Shown one piece after another: positions 44,244 to 56,635 of a stretch of DNA of 64,000 nt (position 1 is its first letter; each line of letters starts with the position of its first letter). The translations under genes were made by a program, and so were the position numbers. This DNA comes from Sordariomycetes sp. S80-01Y (Eukaryota; Ascomycota; Sordariomycetes). The DNA lies in the NCBI GenBank assembly GCA_037042185.1, contig JAXQJY010000033.1, forward strand, positions 2,232,001-2,296,000, read 5' to 3'. The notes below the pieces were generated by a model. It was not told where the DNA came from. It did no database searches and worked only from the letters and a program-made list of their open reading frames with translations.

Positions 44244-47200
44244 ATGGGAAAGAAAGGCGGCCCTGAGGAAGAGGGCGTGGCTAACCACGTCTCGGGACAG
44301 TCCAACAAGCCCGTTTCCAAGCCCGCCCACTCCCTGACCTACGAGGCCCTGGCCCAGGAGCTGGGTGCCGATATCCAGAATGGTCTGACCAACGACGAGC
44401 ACCAGAAACGGCTCGAGGAGTATGGCCGCAACGAGTTTGGCGAGACCGAGGGCGTTCAGCCCATTCGCATTTTTATCGGTCAGATTGCTAACAGTTTGAC
44501 ACTGGTGAGTTATTTTCTTCTTATTCTGTCCCTTTTCGCTCCCCCCAGGATGAGGTTCTGGTGGTCGATCAATTGATGCAGGTATCACAGCCGCCGCCGA
44601 CCCTGGACAACCTTAATTTCAAGCTTATTCACAGCGCAAGCAAAGATGCTAACAACGAGGAATAGGTGCTCATTCTCGGTATGGCTGCTTCCTTCGGAAT
44701 TAAGTCGTACATTGAGGGTGCCGTCCTTCTCGCCGTTATTGCCCTCAACATTGGTGTTGGTTTCTTCCAGGAATGGAAGGCCGCTAAGACCATGGACTCG
44801 CTTCGCTCTCTGTCCTCGCCGACCGCTCAAGCCGTTCGCAACGGCAACCAAGAAACCGTCATGACAGCCGAGATTGTCCCTGGTGACCTCGTCGAGCTGA
44901 AGACTGGTGACACCATCCCCGCCGATATCCGCCTCATTGAGGCCGTCAACTTCGAGACCAACGAGGCTTTGCTTACTGGAGAGTCTTTGCCTGTCCGCAA
45001 GGAGATCGCTAGCACCTTCGACGAGGAGACTGGCCCTGGCGACCGTCTCAACGTCGCCTACAGCTCATCCACCGTCACTAAGGGCCGTGCTCGCGGTATC
45101 GTCTTTGCCACTGGTCTCTACACTGAAATCGGACAGATCGCTGCTGCTCTTCGTGGCAAGAGCTCGCGTCGCCGCGAGCCTAAGCGCCGTGAAGATGGAA
45201 CCACTGCCTTTGGTCGTCACCTTCAGGCTTGGGCCCTCACCGGTTCCGATGCCGTCGGTCGATTCCTGGGTGTCAACGTCGGTACTCCCCTTCAGAGGAA
45301 GCTTGCCAAGTTGGCGCTGCTCCTTCTCGGCACTGCCATCGTCTGCGCTATCATTGTGCTCGCTGCCAACGACTTCAAGTCTGACCAGCAGGTCGTCATC
45401 TACGCTGTCGCTACTGGTGTCTCCATGATTCCCGCCTCCCTGATTGTCGTCTTGACAATCACCATGTCCGCTGGAACCAAGCGCATGGTCGAGCGTCACG
45501 TCATTGTCCGCAACCTGAAGGCTCTCGAGGCTCTCGGTGGCGTTACCAACATTTGCTCTGACAAGACTGGCACCCTCACCCAGGGTAAGATGATTGTTAA
45601 GAAGGCTTGGATCCCCGGCCGCGGCACCTACTCCGTCGGCACCACCAACGAGCCCTTCAACCCCACTGAGGGAACTCTCGGCCTCAACAAGGACGAGCCC
45701 CGCAACATCGACTTCCAGTCTAGCGATGCTGACGGCGAGAGCTTCGACGGTGCCGAGCTTGTCAAGTCTGACTCCACCCTGCGTGACTACCTCAACGTCG
45801 CCTCGCTCGCCAACTTGGCGTCCGTTACCCAGGTTGAAAACGAGTGGCACGCCCGTGGTGACCCTACCGAGATTGCCATCCAGGTCTATGCTTCTCGCTT
45901 CGGCTGGAACCGTCTTGGTCTGTCCACCGGCGAGAACCCTCAGTGGAAGCAGGTTGCTGAGTTCCCCTTCGACTCTGACGTGAAGAAGATGTCCGTCATC
46001 TTTGGCGATAGCCACGAGAACAAGCAGTGGTGCTTCACAAAGGGTGCCGTCGAGCGCATCCTTGGATCCTGCCCCAAGTATGCTTGTGGCGACGAGATCA
46101 TCGACTTCCCCGAGTCTGCCAAGGAAGATGTCCTCAAGAACATGGTTGCCATGGCTTCTCTCGGTCTTCGTGTCCTCGCCCTGGCCTCCCGCACCGACTT
46201 CCGTCATGTTGAGGAGAACGAGGCGGAGCTTGAACGCAGCGAGTTCGAGGAAGACCTCGTCTTCCGCGGTCTCATTGGTCTCTACGATCCTCCCCGTCCC
46301 GAGTCTGCTCCGTCTGTCGCCAAGTGTCACCAAGCTGGTATCGGCGTTCACATGTTGACCGGTGACCACCCTGAGACTGCGCGCGCCATCGCCCTCGAAG
46401 TTGGTATTCTTCCCAACCGCATGTCCGAGATCGCTTCCGACGTCGCCAAGACCATGGTCATGGCTGCCGTCGACTTCGACAAGCTTACGGATGACGATAT
46501 TGACAAGCTGCCTCTGCTCCCACTGGTCATCGCTCGCTGTGCTCCCCAGACCAAGGTCCGCATGATTGAAGCTCTCCACAGGCGCAAGTGCTTCGTCGCC
46601 ATGACAGGTGACGGTGTCAACGATTCTCCTTCGCTCAAGCGTGCCGACGTCGGTATTGCCATGGGTCAAGCTGGTTCTGATGTTGCCAAGGAAGCCTCCG
46701 ATATTGTGCTCACTGACGACAACTTCGCCTCTATCCTCAACGCTGTTGAGGAAGGTCGCCGCATGTTCGATAACATCCAGAAGTTCGTTCTTCACGTGCT
46801 GGCTGAGAACATTGGTCAGGCCATCACCCTGCTTGTCGGTCTCGCCTTCAAGGACGAGGATAACATCTCTGTCTTCCCTATCTCCCCTGTCGAAATCATG
46901 TGGATTATCATGATTACCTCGGGTTTCCCCGACATGGGTCTTGGTTTCGAGGTTGCTGTCGCTGAAATTATGGACCGCCCTCCCCAGAACGTAAGTATTC
47001 GCTTCTTGTTTCGAAACTGAGTCAGTGCTAATCTCTTTACAGCTGAAACAAGGTGTCTTCACCCCCGAGCTCATGTGCGACATGCTGGTCTACGGCCTCT
47101 GGCTCGCCTGTCTCTGCTTGGCCTCATTCACGCTTGTCCTGTTCGGCTTCAACAACGGTACCTCTGACATCGGCCGGGGCTGCAACGAGTCCATCGACGA

Positions 47201-47738
47201 CGGCTGCGAAATTGTCTTCCGTGCTCGCGCCACCACCTTCGCCTCGCTCACCTGGTTCGCTCTCTTCCTTGCCTGGGAGATGGTGCACATGCGTCGGTCT
47301 TTCTTCCGCATGCAGCCCGGCAGCAAGAAGTACTTCACCCAGTGGTTCCACGATGTCTGGCGTAACCAGTTCCTGTTCTGGGCCATCATTGCCGGCATCG
47401 TTACCATGTTCCCTATCCTGTACATCCCAAAACTCAACGACTTCATCTTCAAGCACGCTCCTATTGAATGGGAGTGGGGCGTTGTCTTCGTCGAGTCTGT
47501 CCTCTTCTTCGCCGGTATTGAAGCCTGGAAGTTCGCCAAGCGTATCTACTTCCGCCGCACCGCTAAGACCAAGAAGGGCGAGGAGATCGACCTGGAGACG
47601 CGCACCTTCGGCCACTACTTCACCCTCAGCGGATCGAGCGACAACGCCGACAGCGATGCTGAGAAGGCCACCAACAAGAAGCACTCGCCATCTGCTTCCC
47701 CCCAGAACGGTATTGACGAGAAGAAGGCCGAGGCGTAA
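44244..47738 (+). CDS. ENA1: ENA-type (P-type IID) Na+/K+-exporting ATPase
   Basis: Three exons (44244-44504, 44666-46990, 47043-47738) join in phase to 1093 residues. The cation-ATPase N-terminal domain ('YEALAQELGADIQNGLTNDE') leads into helix M1. The P-type hallmarks are present: 'LLTGESLPV' in the actuator domain, 'CSDKTGTLTQGKM' with the phosphorylated Asp, and 'MTGDGVNDSPSLKRADVG' in the hinge. The C-terminal third has the remaining helices and ends in a Ser/Lys-rich tail ('NKKHSPSASPQNG'). The enzyme exports Na+ or K+ across the plasma membrane and supports salt and alkaline tolerance. Codon use is strongly biased to C/T endings, pointing to high expression. A large antisense open frame (45065-47083) is a by-product of this bias. 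Confidence 0.95.
44549..44581 (+). other. Possible 33-nt in-frame cassette exon inside ENA intron 1
   Basis: The 161-nt first intron contains an inner acceptor (CCCCAG to 44548) and an inner donor (CAG|GTATCA from 44582). Between them lie 33 bases that read without a stop in the phase of both flanks ('DEVLVVDQLMQ'). The outer part keeps a perfect TGCTAAC branch site near the last acceptor. Inclusion would insert 11 residues in helix M1, so skipping is probably the normal form. Confidence 0.3.
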
Positions 47739-48364
47739 AAGTCTCTGCTTTCTCTTGAGCAGCCCGGACCGGACCCCACGCAAACGACCACGCAAACCTT
47801 TTCCAGTCGAAAATGACAAAAGCTACCTTATTTCCTTGCCTGTCCATTTACCTATTTTTGACCGTTCCAGCTGCATATTAGCTCGCATATAGCCGAACCC
47901 GAGGAGGAGAGACGAAAGTCACCCCAGGTTGAGGAGGAAGATACCAATCAGATGACGGTGCATAGTGCGGGTGGGGATGTAGAGAGACGGGGCACCGCTG
48001 GCATATAGCGCTGCAATGGTGTTATTGCGCGTGCTTGATATCCTGACGTGGTGATTTTGGACACTTGGTTGAGTTTTCCTGTCATTGGATGGTTGCTAGG
48101 TCATTTCTGGTACCCTGAATATATTTGCCGGTACTTTCATCATCTCGCCTCTTTGTGCTTTGTTGCGCGATCGTCTTTGCAGAGCGAGCCACATTGTTAA
48201 CATGTTTGATACGTCGTGCAGGTCTTGTTTCCTAGATAATACGTCAAAGCAAAAATTTCTTGATGCGCATCACTTAGGGTTCGAGTAGTCTTACAGGAAG
48301 ACGTGATTATATGTGCATATGTATAATATACATGTATTAATATGCTTTAAAGTACATATGCTAC
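47739..48364. other. Intergenic between convergent genes
   Basis: 3' regions of ENA and of the alpha-glucoside transporter. The part from about 48220 on is AT-rich with repeated TACATAT-like words; nothing coding was seen. Confidence 0.4.
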
Positions 48365-50123
48365 CTAAGCCTTCGTTTCCGTGTGCTCCGCCGCCGCCGC
48401 CGCCTCCCTCTTCTCGGACGGGGTCACCAGCTCGCAGGTAAACTGTGCCGCGATCTCGTGGCTGAACTTTCTGGCGCTCACCCTGTGCTCGAACAGCAAA
48501 TCCAGCTCCGCGTAGGTCAGACCAGCCGGCTCAGGCAGGCGGAAGAAGGTCCAGGTCAGGCAAACCAAGGTAACGCCGGCCCAGAAGAAGGCGGTCTTGG
48601 CACCCCAGTTCCAGTCGTTGCGGCCGACCATCTTGGGCATGAGCACGTTGGTGACGAGGCCGGCGGCGTTGTAGCACGCGCGCGCCAGGGCGACCGTCTT
48701 GACGCGAAGGCGCGTGGAGGGCATCTCGGCGACGAGGGTGTAACACGCAGGCCCGATGGACAGCTGGAAGAGGAAGAGCATGAGGATGAGCAAGGCGCCG
48801 ACGGCCCAGGAGCGGGCCTCGTTCTCGCCGTTGATACCCAGGCAGCCCGTGACGAAGAGGATGACGAGCATGGACAGCAGGCCGTAGATGTAGAGGGTGC
48901 GACGGCCGACGTATGTCATGATCCACCAGGCGATGATGCAGCCCACGAGCGACATGCCGTCCTTGCCCACGTTGAGCGAGTAGGTGTCCTCGGTGTCCAG
49001 GCCGGCCTGCACGAGGAATTGGGTGCTGTAACCCATGAAGGGCACACCGCACAGGGCTTGGACGACCCACGTCATGCACGAGATCTCGGTACGGCGGAGG
49101 TCGATGCCCCGGAAGCAGTCCCAGTAGTGGGTGCCGGAGCTGATCTCCATCTCGAACTGGTTGGTCGCCATCATCATGTCCATGTGGGCGTCCAGGTCGA
49201 AGGGCACGCCGGATTCGGGCTTGACAACCTTGAGAACGGCGGCGCGGGCCTCGTCGATGCGTCCCTTGCGGATCAGCCACCACGGGCTTTCGGGCGCGAA
49301 CAGGGTGGTGACGATGATGGGGACGGGCCACACCCACTGCAGAGCGAACGGGATCCTGTAACCCCACTGCCCTTCAATGCTCATCAAGCCCCGCAGGATG
49401 CCCGAGGACAGCAGGATGCCAATGACCCAGCACATGTTGATCCACGAGGTCATGTAGGCTCGCATGCGGGTGGGACATATGTCGGCGGCGTAGGTAACGG
49501 CGAGCGTCTGGAACACGCCCCAGGGGATACCCTGGATGATACCGGCGGCCAGGAACATGGGGAGGCCGGTGGAGAAGAAGGGGATGAAGATGGCGCCGAT
49601 AAGGGCCACCATCATGATGATCATGGTCTTCTTGTAACCGAGCCACTCGGTGATGAAGCCGTTGAGGATGAGACCGAGGATGGAGCCGGCCTAGACAGTT
49701 TCAACGTCAGCTTCTAGATCCAAGCCGCGGTATCTGAGAAAAGGGGGTAAACATGGGGCTACTCACCTGCGTGCTGTTGGAGATTGCCGTCTGCCAGCCC
49801 GAGGAGATCAGGCGGCCGCCATCGGGGTCGACCTGGTCGCCGTAGTGGTTCTTGAAGGCCGGGTAGGCGTAGAAGTTGGACATGAGGTTGGTGTCGTAGC
49901 CCTCCATGATGATGCACAGCGAGATGAGGAAGGAGAAGAGGATTGCCTTGGGCCAGAGACGGATGGTGTCGCGGAGGGACATCTCTCGCTCGTTGTTGAT
50001 GGCCTGCTGAGTGGCATCGGTCTCGTCCATGCCGTGGATGGCATTGCTGGTGGGCGTGGGCGTGATGGCTGCAGCCGCAGCCGACGGCTCGACGTCGAGC
50101 CTCTTCTCGTTGGAGCTGGCCAT
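48365..50123 (-). CDS. MFS alpha-glucoside/maltose-type sugar transporter
   Basis: Two exons (50123-49767, 49690-48365) join in phase to 560 residues. The start 'MASSNEKRLDVEP' was taken because the frame upstream is promoter-like. Sugar-porter signatures are present: 'MEGYDTNLMSNFYAYPAF' in helix 1, 'PESPWWLIRKGRIDEA' after helix 6, 'YVGRRTLYIYG' in the second half and 'RLPEPAGLTYAELDLLFE' near the end. The set matches fungal maltose/alpha-glucoside permeases (MAL/AGT family) in the plasma membrane. The substrate cannot be fixed from sequence. It is divergent from a Zn2Cys6 regulator 853 bases away. Confidence 0.87.
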
Positions 50124-50976
50124 GACGGGCTTGGGGTGGTGATGAGAGAACCTGGGGAGGAGAGGGTTGGGGCTGGTCGATGCTCGACGAAAGGGGGAGG
50201 GGGGGACGGATGACTTTATACCACGTTGTCGACCAAGTCTGGAGACTCCAGACCGAGAAGCCAAGATGGCCGTCCGTGAGAAGAATATTGCTTTCCCACT
50301 TGGTTCCAGAAGGCTCCCAGGCTGGAGATGATGGCTCGTAAAAGTCGAGATCGAGTTTTCCACCGAGCCATTTCCCTCCCAGAGACGCCCCGTGGGGAGG
50401 CCAGACGCTCCACCATTGGCCAACTCGTCCAGGGAGTCCCCGTCGGGGTTCCCCATTGGAGAGGTCACGCTGTCGCCGACCAACGGCAGTTGAGCACCGG
50501 ACCCGCCCTGAAACGACAGCGGCCAATGGAAGAACACAGTAGTTCCCCGTGACTTTTCCGCCGCTAGACCGGAAGCGGAGCAGGTGCCGTTGCAGGGACT
50601 TCCAGGGCAGGGACGGGGGACGCCAGAGGGGGGAGGAGAGGGGGAGAGGCCTGAGGGCTGAGGGGAAGAAGCCTCATCTCGGGACGACACGTCGGCTTAA
50701 CCACTGCACACTGCACCCTCGGTCGCTGCTCGTCGCCGCCTATTCTTGCGCGCTTCCTGGCTGCTGCTGCTGATACTGCTGCTCCTGCAGGGCCCCTCCT
50801 CCGCGCCGCCATTGTCCCATCCATCCATCTGATAAACTCACTCGCTGTCTTGGCGCCTCGGAGCACTGAGCGCTGACCACAAGACACCCGCTCCCCCGTC
50901 GCCCGCTGATCCGGGTGCTGCCGGACCGAGGCCCTCAACTCGCCGCGCCCATGTGTGCGGCCTGGTCCCGGGAGGG
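50124..50976. promoter_or_regulatory. Divergent promoter of sugar transporter and Zn2Cys6 regulator
   Basis: 853 bases between two start codons on opposite strands. It is C/G-rich and includes matches to the CreA carbon-repression consensus SYGGRG, for example GTGGGG near 50392-50397. Such short sites occur often by chance, so they only agree with, and do not prove, carbon control. Confidence 0.4.
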
Positions 50977-52749
50977 ATGAGACGTCCCAAGGCGTGTGCG
51001 GTATGTCGGTGCGTATAGTCTCCTCCACGTTCGCGTCCGTGCTGGTCGCTGCTTGGTTGGTCTGATGACAAGGGGGGCGGGCCTCTCCTCCCCCTGCGCT
51101 GACTCGACCTCGCCAGGTCCCGACGTCGAAAATGTGTCGTGCAGGATGGCCACGAGCGGTGCGACTACTGCCAGCTCCACGGCACTGAGTGCGTACACGA
51201 GCTCCCTCGCGGCGGCTGGTATGAGCAGAGGGCCATCCAGCAGAGCCAGAGTGGGAGCGTCTCCAACGAACCCTACCAGTCACCCACAGGCAGCGGCGTG
51301 TCTCCCATGTCCCACCATGCGCTGGAGCCGCCCACCTTGCTGCCAGAGATGAGCCTGTTGCTCGAGTTGGTTAACCTCTACTTTGACTATGTTCACGATC
51401 AGTTCCACAGTCTCTTCCACCGCCCTAGCTTCTTTGAGGATATCTCCCAGCATGCCGTACCGGACGGGCTGCTGTATGGCATGGCAGGCCTGGGTGCCCG
51501 GTTTTCGACACATCATGCCCTGATCAATGTCGAGCCTAGAGACCGAGGGCGTAAGTATCTCGAAGAAGCGGAGAAGAGGCTGAACCTGAGGCACATCAGC
51601 CTCGAAACCGTCCAGCTGGCTGTGCTTCTTGGAGCTGGGTCGACCGGCGATGGAGACACAGAATCAGAGAATAATTTCTACAGCGTCGCTTGTCGCACTG
51701 CGCAGCTGCTTGGGCTGCCATCAAGGCCCGTCTCTTCGGCTCTGCAGCGCGAGATCGACACTCGAGGTCAGCAGCCCCCTTTGCACTTCACCCTTAGCCC
51801 CTTTCTACCCAACTAACACGACCCTCTCTCAGTGTGGTGGTCTCTTTGCATGATTGACGTATGGTCGTCGACTGCCGTCAAACTTCCACGCATGCTTCCA
51901 TTCGACGGGCTCGGCGCGCCTTTGCCCATGGACGACCTCCCCTTCCTCCACCTCGTCAGGACCGCAGATGGGGCACCCAGCCCGACGCCAGATTTTGAGC
52001 GACGCTCGCCCCTGATCCACGAGATGGTGCGGCTTAATCGCATCCTGCTCGAGGTCAACGACTTCAACCAAGCATGCGTTGCGAACCCCCCTACGCCAGT
52101 TGAGCTGGAGAACGGCGTGCAAACCCTCATCCACCGCATGGACACCTGGCTCAACGAGCTCCCCCGGGACGTGCGCGACACCGAAGATAACTTCCTCTGG
52201 TACCATAAACACGGCATCGGACGGGCGTACGCTGCCGTGTACCTCGGATACTACCACTTCGGCCAGCTCCTGTACTACCAATTCCTACACGTCGGCAACG
52301 GCGTCCCGCCCGGTTCACCCGCGCGCATCTACTCCGACCGTTGCAAACTCCACTCAGGGCTGCTCTGCGACATGATCTACCGCTCCGTCTTCACCCCCGG
52401 CAGCGATGTGAGATACCACATGGTTGCCCACGTCCTCGTCATCGCCTCAACCATACAGCTCCACACCCTCCTCTTCTCGGACGACGAGGTGCAGATCGCG
52501 GATGCCAAGCGGCGGCTGGAGAAGAACTTTGAAATCCTCCTTATCCTCAGGCCCTACTGGCCCGCGCTGGACAGGATCATGGGGAGGTTGCGGGCGTTCC
52601 ACGAGACGTGCCGGACCAACATGTCCTCCAGCTTCGTGCTCGACCGGTGGATGCTGCAGTTCCTTGTTGCTTTCGGCGGCATGATGGATGAGAAGCCGGC
52701 CTCGACGCCTGACCCCGAGGCCTTTTACTCCTTGGACGGGCTTTTATGA
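50977..52749 (+). CDS. Zn(II)2Cys6 transcription factor
   Basis: Three exons (50977-51008, 51117-51766, 51833-52749) join in phase to 532 residues. The zinc cluster is split by the first intron: 'MRRPKACAVCR' in a 32-nt first exon, then 'SRRRKCVVQDGHERCDYC' and 'QLHGTEC'. The joined pattern is CX2CX6C followed by CX2CX6C with a longer loop between. The second and third exons hold the Fungal_trans region ('YFDYVHDQFHSLFHRPSFFE', 'WWSLCMIDVWSSTAVKLPRM'). It acts in the nucleus. Because it is divergent from a sugar transporter and next to a catabolic gene set, it may be a local regulator; this is inferred from position. Confidence 0.87.
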
Positions 52750-53777
52750 GACCATGTAACTGTAATCGAATGAGTGCCACGGTCCGCTCCCCCACCACAT
52801 TACGGTGATTACTGATGTTGTGCAATCACCCAGCGGCTGAAATAACTATCTTCCAGTCACTGTAAAAAGGGATCCATACCAAAAATACAGCCCACACAAC
52901 ATTTCTAACAATATAAAATATCGTTCAGATTATTTTTCGAAGACAAGTAATGCTGACGATGTTCCGAGGCTGGTTGAACTACGGCAATACCAGGCGCTGC
53001 AGGGTAGCTTTGCGGATGGCATCCTAACCTGACCATCTAAAGTTATGTATGGACCAATGAGTTCTGTAAGGGCAGAAATGCCAAAAGAGTGTGATATATT
53101 TTCTGCGAGTGTTCTGAAAAAGGACGATTCCATCCAGAACAGGCCTGCATGTGGCATGAACAGAGAGTAGCAGGGTCAAGCACGGGGAGACACTCGCAAA
53201 GTCGCTGGTAGGAAGCTGGACAGACAGCTTTCCAGATCGGTTACTGCATTCGGAAAACTGCCAGAGAGCTCAAGTAACCACTCATAGACGGTCACAAACC
53301 CCAGATATCATGTCACCTCACAACTCCGGCTCACCTGCCGGACCACCACGCGGCGCTCGGAGATGCTCTGCTGCGGGGCAGACCCGTCCCGGATCCGACT
53401 CGGAGTCCCCTCATCCCCCCCCCTCCCCACTCATCCTCCCCCGCGGATACATCCACCATCGTGTCGGAAACGCGCGAGACCCAGAGAGAGCCGTCTCTCG
53501 GGTGAATGAAGGCCGACAGTGACACCCTGAAGCCTCCTCCGGTCCCGCACCGTCGGCAACGTGGTCGCGTAGCAGTGGGACCTGTAGAGACGACGCGAGG
53601 AGGGGGAGGGGAATTTCTTCTTCTCTTCTTGTCCTTCTGCTTCATCATCATCTCGGTCGACCTCTTCTCTCATCTTTCCTCGTCTCGCGGCTCACCCACA
53701 CGCTGACATCGCATCCCCAGCCTAACACCATCGCCCAAGCCCCGGCCAACGCGCACAGCGACACCGTAGCCCTCGAC
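52750..53777. other. Intergenic, 1 kb, promoter of the aldolase gene
   Basis: No coding-like frame was found. The last 250 bases before the aldolase start are C/T-rich. An AT-rich patch lies at 52890-52940. Confidence 0.4.
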
Positions 53778-54801
53778 ATGGCACCCACAACCCCTCCAGA
53801 CGGCGTCTTCGTGCCCGTCCCGACCTTCTTCAAGGCCGCCCCCGAGGGCAAGGCTCTCCAGCCCGCCATCGACGTCGACACCCAGGTCGCCCACTCCGTT
53901 CACCTCGCCAAGTCGGGCATCACCGGCCTCGTCCTCATGGGCTCGACCGGCGAGGCCGTCCACATGTCCATGCAGGAGCGCTTCGACATCATCTCCGGCG
54001 TGCGCAAGGGCCTCGACGCCGCCGGCTACAAGGACTACCCCATCATGGCCGGCGTGCTGGTCAACGCCATCGATGAGACCCTCGACTGGCTCAAGAGCTC
54101 CGCCGAGGCCGGTGCTCAGTGGGGCCTGGTGCTCGCCCCGGGCTACTTTGGCGCTGCGGCCAGCCAGGAGAACCTGGTGGAGTGGTTCACGCTCATTGCT
54201 GACCAGAGCCCCATTCCCATCCTCATGTGAGTCTTGCAGAGCTGCAGCACTAGAACTCGGCTGATTTACGAACAGCTACAACTACCCTGGCGTGACCAAC
54301 AACCTCGTCGTCAGCATCGAAACATATGAGAAGCTGGCACAGCACCCCAAGATCGTGGGCTGCAAGATGTCCCACGGAAACGTGAGCCACCACGTCCAGG
54401 TGTCCCTGAACCCCAAGATCGACCACAAGTCCTTCCGCGTCTACTCCGGCTTCGGCCAGCAGCTCGGTCCCATCGTCGTCTTCAACGCCGGCGGTGTCAT
54501 CGACGGCCTCGCCGCCATCTTCCCCAAGACCATCTCCCACCTCTTCAGCCTGGCGAGCAAGCGCCCCCTCGACGAGGCTACACTCGAAGAGGTCCGGAGG
54601 CTGCAGTGGAAGGTCTCGGCCTGTGAGGAGTACATTGTCAAGAACGGCATTCTCGGCATCAGGGAAGGTATCTACAAGGTCCTCGGCTTCGGGCATCTGA
54701 GCGGTGGCAGGCTGCCGCTCAGGGGACAGATGGCGGCTGGCGTTTATGAGCAATGGAGCGACATCTTTGGACAGATGCTGGACGAGGAGAAGAAACTGTA
54801 G
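53778..54801 (+). CDS. DHDPS-family (class I) aldolase, 2-keto-3-deoxy sugar acid type
   Basis: Two exons (53778-54226, 54276-54801) join in phase to 324 residues, close to the usual 300. Family motifs are clear: 'GLVLMGSTGEAVHMS' (the G-T-G-E substrate loop), 'LIYNYPG' with the catalytic Tyr, and 'KIVGCKMSHGN' with the Schiff-base Lys. The barrel then runs on to 'FNAGGVIDGLAAIFP'. In fungi this family includes the 2-keto-3-deoxy-L-galactonate aldolase of galacturonate catabolism (GaaC/LGA1) and 4-hydroxy-2-oxoglutarate aldolase; lysine synthesis does not use it in fungi. The substrate is not decided here. Its neighbours, a permease and a triose kinase, fit a role in sugar-acid breakdown. Confidence 0.85.
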
Positions 54802-54984
54802 ATAAGAGGTTGAGAATAGAAAAAGATCAATGAACAGGTTTAATCTTGGACAACACCCTGGCTTGGTTAGAAAACCTTTCAAAGACAGAATCATCTTGCC
54901 ATTCATTGACTTCCGCTACTAGATAAACCGAGACCAATACTGCATACCGCCCAAACTACACACCCGCCAACACGGCTTTCGCCC

Positions 54985-56635
54985 TTAGTAGACGTACAGG
55001 TTCTGCACATTAGGATCCTCCTCCTTGAGCTTCTTGTTCCTCCTCTGCAGCGAGAATCTCATCAGCCAAGCGACGATGACGACGCCAATCGAGAAGCCCG
55101 CCGAAGCCATCATCGGCTGCACGTATCGGGGCGCGGCGCTGCTGGGCCAGAGGTATGGCGTGTAGATGCTGGCCAGGTTGCCCAGGCTGTTGCACATGGC
55201 AATGGCAACGGCCTTCTTCTCGTCCGTCTGGCCAACAGTGGACGCAGTCCAGCCCAAGATGATGTTGTTGACACCGTAAGTGGCGCCGACGAAAAGCATG
55301 ATGCCGACAAAACGGACGGGCACGTTGAGAGTCGCGCAAGACATGACAAAGCCAGTGACAGCGACTGCCTTGCTGACGGTAATGTGCCAAGTGCGCTCGT
55401 TGTAGCGCCCAGACGACCAGGAGACGGCGATGGACACGAAGCCTGAGAAGATGTACGGCGGAGCAGTCAGAGCCAGGGTCGCAGTGGTGTTGTATCCGAG
55501 AGTGTCGATAACTGTTGGGAGGAAGTTCTTGAATCCGTTGGCGGACAGGTGCAAGTTGTCCATGAGGCAAAAAGCCTGTTCGAAATTAGTGTCTTGTTCC
55601 AAAGCTGGTTATCCAGGAGACCTACCCAGCATCTCCAATCCGAAGCAGCTTCCTTGAGACCAGTCCAGACAGTGGTGCCTTCACGGCGGCCGGTCGTGTC
55701 CTGGACAATACGGTTGTGGGCAAGCTGCCGCTGCTCGGGGCTCAACCAACGGGTCTTGAGGGGCGCGTCCGGCAGTGTGAACAAGGCAACAATAGCGACG
55801 GCAATAGAAAAGGTGCCTTGGATGATGAACAGCCTGGAAGCGTTAGCAGAACACTCGGCAAAGGAAATGAGGCGGCAAGGGGACATACCATTGCCATCCG
55901 GCGAGGCCTCGGACCCCCGAGAGCTCGGAAAAGATAGGGGCAGCAATCAGACCCGAGAAGGAGCTCGCCATCATGTTGCCCGTGTAGAAGATGGACATGC
56001 GAGCAGCGATCTCCTTGCGCGTGTAGAACATGGAGATCATGTACAGCGCGCCGGGGTAAAAGGGGGCTTCGGTGATGCCCAGCAGGAATCGGCAGGCCAC
56101 CATGCTGCCAAAGCTCGTGGCCTTGTAGGTGAGCAGCGAAACAACGGACCAGGCCATGCAGAAGCCGGCCATGTACCACGACGGGCGCACACGGTTCAGG
56201 ATCATGTTGCTGGGGACTTGACCGAGCAGGTAGCCCACGAAGAGGATGGAAACGCAGGTCTGGTACTGCGTACCCTCGAGACCGAGATCCTCCTCGAGCG
56301 TGTTCAGTCGCCCGTTGATCATGGCATTGCGGTCCAAAAAGTTGAAGAAGTACATGAGCCAGAGGATAGGCTAAGTGGGTGGTCAGCAAGGGGCAATCTT
56401 GTGGGTTGGGATTGAGACTCACCAGCATGAACCAGTCAAGTCTGCGGACCAAGGAAATCTCGACAGGATCGGTCTTTGTGTGCGCGCCGAACTGATCAAC
56501 TTTCTCCACGTCGGGAAGCTTCTTGAGATCATCTTCCTGGCTAAGGAGGTTGGCGTCTCTGGCCTCGACGTGGGAAACCTGGTCCTTGTCGCCAACAACC
56601 TCAGGCGTCGGGCCGTTTTCGCGTTCGATGGCCAT
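54985..56635 (-). CDS. MFS permease of the anion:cation symporter (allantoate/Dal5-like) family
   Basis: Four exons (56635-56423, 56370-55889, 55833-55626, 55575-54985) join in phase to 497 residues. After a charged N-terminus the first helix reads 'ILWLMYFFNFLDRNAMINGR', followed by 'VGYLLGQVPSNMILNRVRPS', 'EAPFYPGALYMISMFYTRKE' and in the second half 'YNTTATLALTAPPYIFSGF', 'NNIILGWTASTVGQTDEKKA'. These are standard for ACS-family transporters, which carry organic anions such as allantoate, nicotinate, tartrate or sugar acids. It converges with the aldolase gene (183 bases) and is divergent from the kinase gene, suggesting a shared pathway. Confidence 0.88.

Noticed and set aside
45065-47083. 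A 672-codon open frame antisense to the ENA gene
   Set aside because: It is a by-product of the strong C/T third-position bias of ENA; its translation is low-complexity and has no domain, whereas the plus strand has every P-type ATPase motif.
48383-49717. A 444-codon plus-strand frame opposite the sugar transporter
   Set aside because: It mirrors the transporter exon in the complementary frame; its Gly/Asp/His-rich content is typical of a shadow of a GC-rich membrane protein.
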